Origin: Lates calcarifer
Lineage: Eukaryota > Chordata > Actinopteri > Centropomidae
Length of the DNA: 64,000 nucleotides
Reading direction: 5' to 3'
NCBI RefSeq assembly: GCF_001640805.2
Contig: NC_066842.1
Coordinates: 22,256,075 to 22,320,074, forward strand
The position numbers and the translations under genes were made by a program. The notes under the pieces are model-generated. The model made no database searches. It was given only the letters and a program-made list of their open reading frames with translations, and was not told where the DNA came from. Positions 60,877 through 64,000 of the stretch are shown here, piece by piece. How positions within the stretch are numbered: the stretch's first letter is position 1; the number at the start of each line of letters is the position of its first letter.

Positions 60877-63192
60877 CTGTAGATAACAGAAACCAACAGC
60901 ACAATACCAACAGTGTTACACAAGTGTGGGAGGCAGATGAGAAGGAGAGCGGAGAGGAGGAGAGGAAGAAGAGGAGGAGGAGGAGGAGCGGCAGAGAAAA
61001 CATTACAAAAACAACAGCAGCAGGAACTCGGGATTCTTTGAAGTGGCTGCTGCATTAAAAACAACATCAAAGACAACATCAGGAAGCACAACAACAGTTT
61101 ACTGAAATCTGAAGTGGCAAAAAAATGGCGGCGATGGTGGGACTTGCAATTAAAAAACAAACTTCATGCAAATGTCTCCTCCAGTGCTTAAATCCAAACC
61201 AGCTCTACTCTTACATATACAAAATACAGCCTGGAAATCATTTGAACTCCCTCAGTGACAAATGAAAGTCTTGCTATAATCTATGTCAGAGCGGGGGACG
61301 TCTAGGCATTCAGGTGGATTTTACAGCCAGGAGCAGAAACTGTTAAAGTCAGCAGAGCAAGTCTAATCGCTAGATTGAGCTCTACAAAATATTCAAGGCC
61401 TCATCTGCACAGAGACACGATCGTCTCACTGCCACAAATCCAATTAATGGGTTCCACTTTACACACCACCACTGGGCAGGTCTGACGCTTCTGGAAGCTG
61501 TTGGCTTCATGCAGATGCAGACATTTACTCAGAGACTACTCATATTCTTCATGTTCATCTGAGTTATGTGGCACACTTGACTCCAGTCAGAACATACACA
61601 GTAACTACCTGTAGGACATGAGATGTAATGGTGAACACACGCTTAAATCAAAGCGAGAGCTCAGGTGAGGAAAGTGTTTACTTGTACACAAGCACACTTT
61701 TGACTGACTGCAACACACACGGTCATTATGTGTAATGACAGGCGGTTATGGAGCACGGTCTGAGATTTCTGGGTATAAAATAATGAATATAAAATGATTT
61801 GAAGCTAGGTTAGCCAAGAATTACACTTGAGTCAACAGCTGAGATGGCAGTTAGCACTAATGTTCTACGCTAGTTATGTTACCTTTAGCAACAGTTTTGC
61901 TATGTTTTTTCTGGAGGATTTAGCTATGGCATCATGTACTTATGACTTACACTGGAATAACACACCAGGTTACAAAGATGTCGGTGCATCAAAATGGCTG
62001 TTTTTCAGTTTAAGATAACAGCAAAGTAAGAATCAGTTTGACAGTTTGCTTTCACTTTAGTGAAGGCTAACTATAGCTGTCTCACCAGCTAGCTTTCAAA
62101 TGATAATTAGCTCTCTGTATGAAAAATTAAATAATCACAGAAATTAAACAGTCATCATTTCCACAGGGTTTATTCAATTTCAGTTCAATTCAGTTTTATT
62201 TATATAGCACTGAGTCACAGCAAAAGTCATCTCAAGGCACTTTTCATATAGAGCAGGTCTAGACCGTACTCTTTGGATTATTGTAATTAGGGGAGAGACC
62301 CAACAAATCCCACCATGAGCAAGCACTAGGCAATGTGTGATTTATTTATTTTATGGTTTTTAATCTAATCTTATTGTATTTTCAAAAGGTCAGGCTCCAT
62401 TCTAAACTTAATTTGACTAAGTTATTTCACTTTCTGCCTGTAAGGCACTACAAGTCTGCTACTGTATTTTGTTATAGCTGCATCAAAAACCCCACAGAAA
62501 GGATGCATGTGTAACAGTGCAAGGAATGCAACCCAAGGCAAATAAGATCTAGTTTATAATTCTCTAATTTCTATTTTACTTTACCCATGATGCACCAACC
62601 ATGGTCGGTGGAATACATTTGCAGAACAGTATGGTTATGAGGCTCAGTTTACCGTCAGTAGCACTTTGAAACAACATGAAAAGAAAAAAAAAAAATCAGG
62701 CTAAGGTTAAATATCACACAACTAAACATCAATGGCCAAACAGTGATATACTCACACTATACTGTTTTTTAGTCATTCTATAGTCTTTTATCAAGTATGG
62801 ATCATCTGCACTTTTGACTGATACATAACCTGGAAACAGGAAATAGGAATTTCACAGTTGTGTTTCTACTTCCCTTTGTTGTCTCTGCGTTTGTGAACAT
62901 ATACACAACATGTATTTGACAATTTATGATCTAAATTTCTAGGGGAAAAACAGAGAGGTGAGAAACTAAATTTGGGATGAAAAATCTGACATTTATAAAC
63001 CAGAGGGACTTGAGAACAAGCCGCAGACATCTTATCCACATGAGTTATGCTGTCATGCTTGTTTTTCAGTACTAACGTAGTGAAGTAAAGTGAACTAAGA
63101 TGCTGACTGTATTTGCACTGACAGGTTGGTTAACATCCCCTGTCATGAATGAGCAGGAATGAATGAGAAAAGAAATAAAGCATTATACTCAC
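60877..63192 (-). other. aars1 intron (2.3 kb)
   Basis: Noncoding. Contains a GA-rich stretch at 60935-60995 and a teleost dispersed-repeat copy at 62170-62345. No nested gene was seen. Confidence 0.8.
62170..62345 (+). repeat. Teleost dispersed repeat (well-preserved copy)
   Basis: CAGTTCAATTCAGTTTTATT, TATATAGCACTGAGTCACAG, CAAAAGTCATCTCAAGGCAC, ATAGAGCAGGTCTAGACCGT and GAGAGACCCAACAAATCCCA, in order, are the hallmark of an extremely abundant fish repeat ('tttatttatatagcgccaaatcacaac ... tcatctcaaggcactt ... agagcaggtctagaccg'). Confidence 0.75.
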
Positions 63193-63377
63193 GTTCCACC
63201 ACAAAACTCAATGGAGGTGAGGGAGCCAGCAGCACTGCTGGGGTCATCCAGCAGGTCCTGAACGGGGATGCCAATAGATACGACTCGGACAGGGTCGGGG
63301 TAGGTCTCATCAAACACGGCGCGCAGACCCTGAATGGCCTTGGCTTCTGCTAGGGGGGCTTCCATGGCGTACACGGG
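63193..63377 (-). CDS. aars1: aars1 coding exon (editing domain, zinc cysteine)
   Basis: A 185-bp exon: [62 protein letters not shown]. The Cys of CGGTH is a zinc ligand of the mischarged-tRNA (Ser/Gly) editing site. Acceptor CATGTCCAG, donor GTGAGT. It ends in phase 2 inside Thr. Confidence 0.97.
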
Positions 63378-63652
63378 CTGGACATGAAACATGAAACTAA
63401 TCAAGATTGAAGGTTGGTACAAACACTTCATTGTCTCCTAAAGAGACAACCATTTACCTTCTTTACTTTCCCTTTACTTACTAAATTTCAGGAGGGTTTT
63501 TTAGCACCAATGTTAACAGTTGAGCTAGATCTGTCAAGTACATCAACATTATTCAGAGTAAAGAGATGTGTAAATCTTTTATTTGCAAGTTCAGTTAAGC
63601 TTAAATTCTGCTATCTGACAAGTGATTATTTTGTATGTATTCCCAAACTGAC

Positions 63653-63859
63653 CTTAGCATCTCTTATCATGGCACAAGCGATCTCTTCAGTTCGGCGGAT
63701 CTCCCCAGTGCTAAGGGCACCTTTAGCAGTAAAGTCAAAGCGAAGGCGGTCGGGAGCGACCAGGGAACCCCTCTGGTCCGCCTCTCCCAAAACTCCTCGC
63801 AGGGCAAAGTTCAAGATGTGCGTGGCAGTGTGGTTGCTCATGATAGGCCTACGCCGAGC
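63653..63859 (-). CDS. aars1: aars1 coding exon (editing domain HxxxH)
   Basis: A 207-bp exon, 69 residues: [74 protein letters not shown] is the HxxxH zinc motif of the editing active site. Acceptor CTTTCCAG, donor GTCAGT; phase 0 on both sides. Confidence 0.98.
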
Positions 63860-63944
63860 CTGGAAAGAGAACGTGGATGGTTATTTGTCAGATAAAGAGC
63901 TCTATAAAACAGTAAGAGATGTCAAATCCTGTGTATGCTCTCAC

Positions 63945-64000
63945 CTCATCTACATGTAAGGTAACACGGTCTCCAACCTTCAGCGTTCCGTAGACAGTCC
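63945..64000 (-). CDS. aars1: aars1 coding exon, cut by the window edge
   Basis: Minus-strand codons read TVYGTLKVGDRVTLHVDE before donor GTGAG, matching human TIYGDLKVGDQVWLFIDE just before the editing domain's [10 protein letters not shown]. The 5' part of the exon, and with it the catalytic aminoacylation domain, lies beyond 64000. Confidence 0.92.

Noticed and set aside
60648..61160. 170-codon minus-strand frame as a separate gene
   Set aside because: Only 60768-60876 is coding (aars1 exon in phase with its neighbours); the rest is intron with Leu-rich low complexity.
1..64000. CRISPR arrays, bacterial operons, tRNA or rRNA genes
   Set aside because: No direct-repeat/spacer pattern, no B-box-like tRNA core and no rRNA text seen; the genome is clearly vertebrate.

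Overview
This is a piece of a ray-finned fish (teleost) nuclear chromosome. The evidence is three vertebrate genes split into GT-AG exons, a low-gene-density AT-rich background, many CA/GT microsatellites, and numerous fragments of dispersed repeats and MITEs that are typical of teleost (probably percomorph) genomes. There are no bacterial, plasmid or phage features and no CRISPR array.

Layout. (1) 128-1502, minus strand: the 5' end of sf3b3 (SF3b subunit 3, a U2 snRNP splicing factor). Three coding exons are in the window and the rest of the gene lies off the left edge; its CpG-containing promoter region is about 1780-2420. (2) 2450-35900: about 33 kb with no recognisable protein-coding gene. 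It holds one CpG-rich island with a strong splice donor (5930-6446), several MITEs and degraded repeats, an L2/CR1-like LINE fragment, and a 201-bp inverted repeat pair that is almost perfect (7862-8062 and 10510-10710). (3) About 35950-50840, perhaps to 56680, plus strand: st3gal2, a Golgi beta-galactoside alpha-2,3-sialyltransferase. Seven coding exons can be joined in phase into 351 codons, against 350 in mammals. (4) 59029-64000, minus strand: the 3' half of aars1 (cytosolic alanyl-tRNA synthetase). Eight exons are visible, covering the end of the editing domain and all of C-Ala; the gene continues past the right edge. st3gal2 and aars1 are tail to tail.

The three genes are unrelated in function (pre-mRNA splicing, glycan sialylation, tRNA charging). 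They are held together by ancient linkage: from general knowledge, mammalian AARS1, ST3GAL2 and SF3B3 lie close together on human 16q22. Here fcsk and cog4, which lie between ST3GAL2 and SF3B3 in mammals, are absent.

I found no convincing undescribed multigene system. The items most worth a second look are sequence-level: the inverted repeat carrying half of a MITE; a tandem duplication of the 3' splice site of one st3gal2 exon, giving a frameshifting decoy acceptor; damaged or missing start-codon contexts in both sf3b3 (one extra base at codon 4) and st3gal2 (GTG where the ancestral ATG should be, with a G7 run that could hide an upstream start); and a pure C19 polypyrimidine tract at the last aars1 splice site. 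The start-codon problems may be assembly indels, and each entry says what would settle this.
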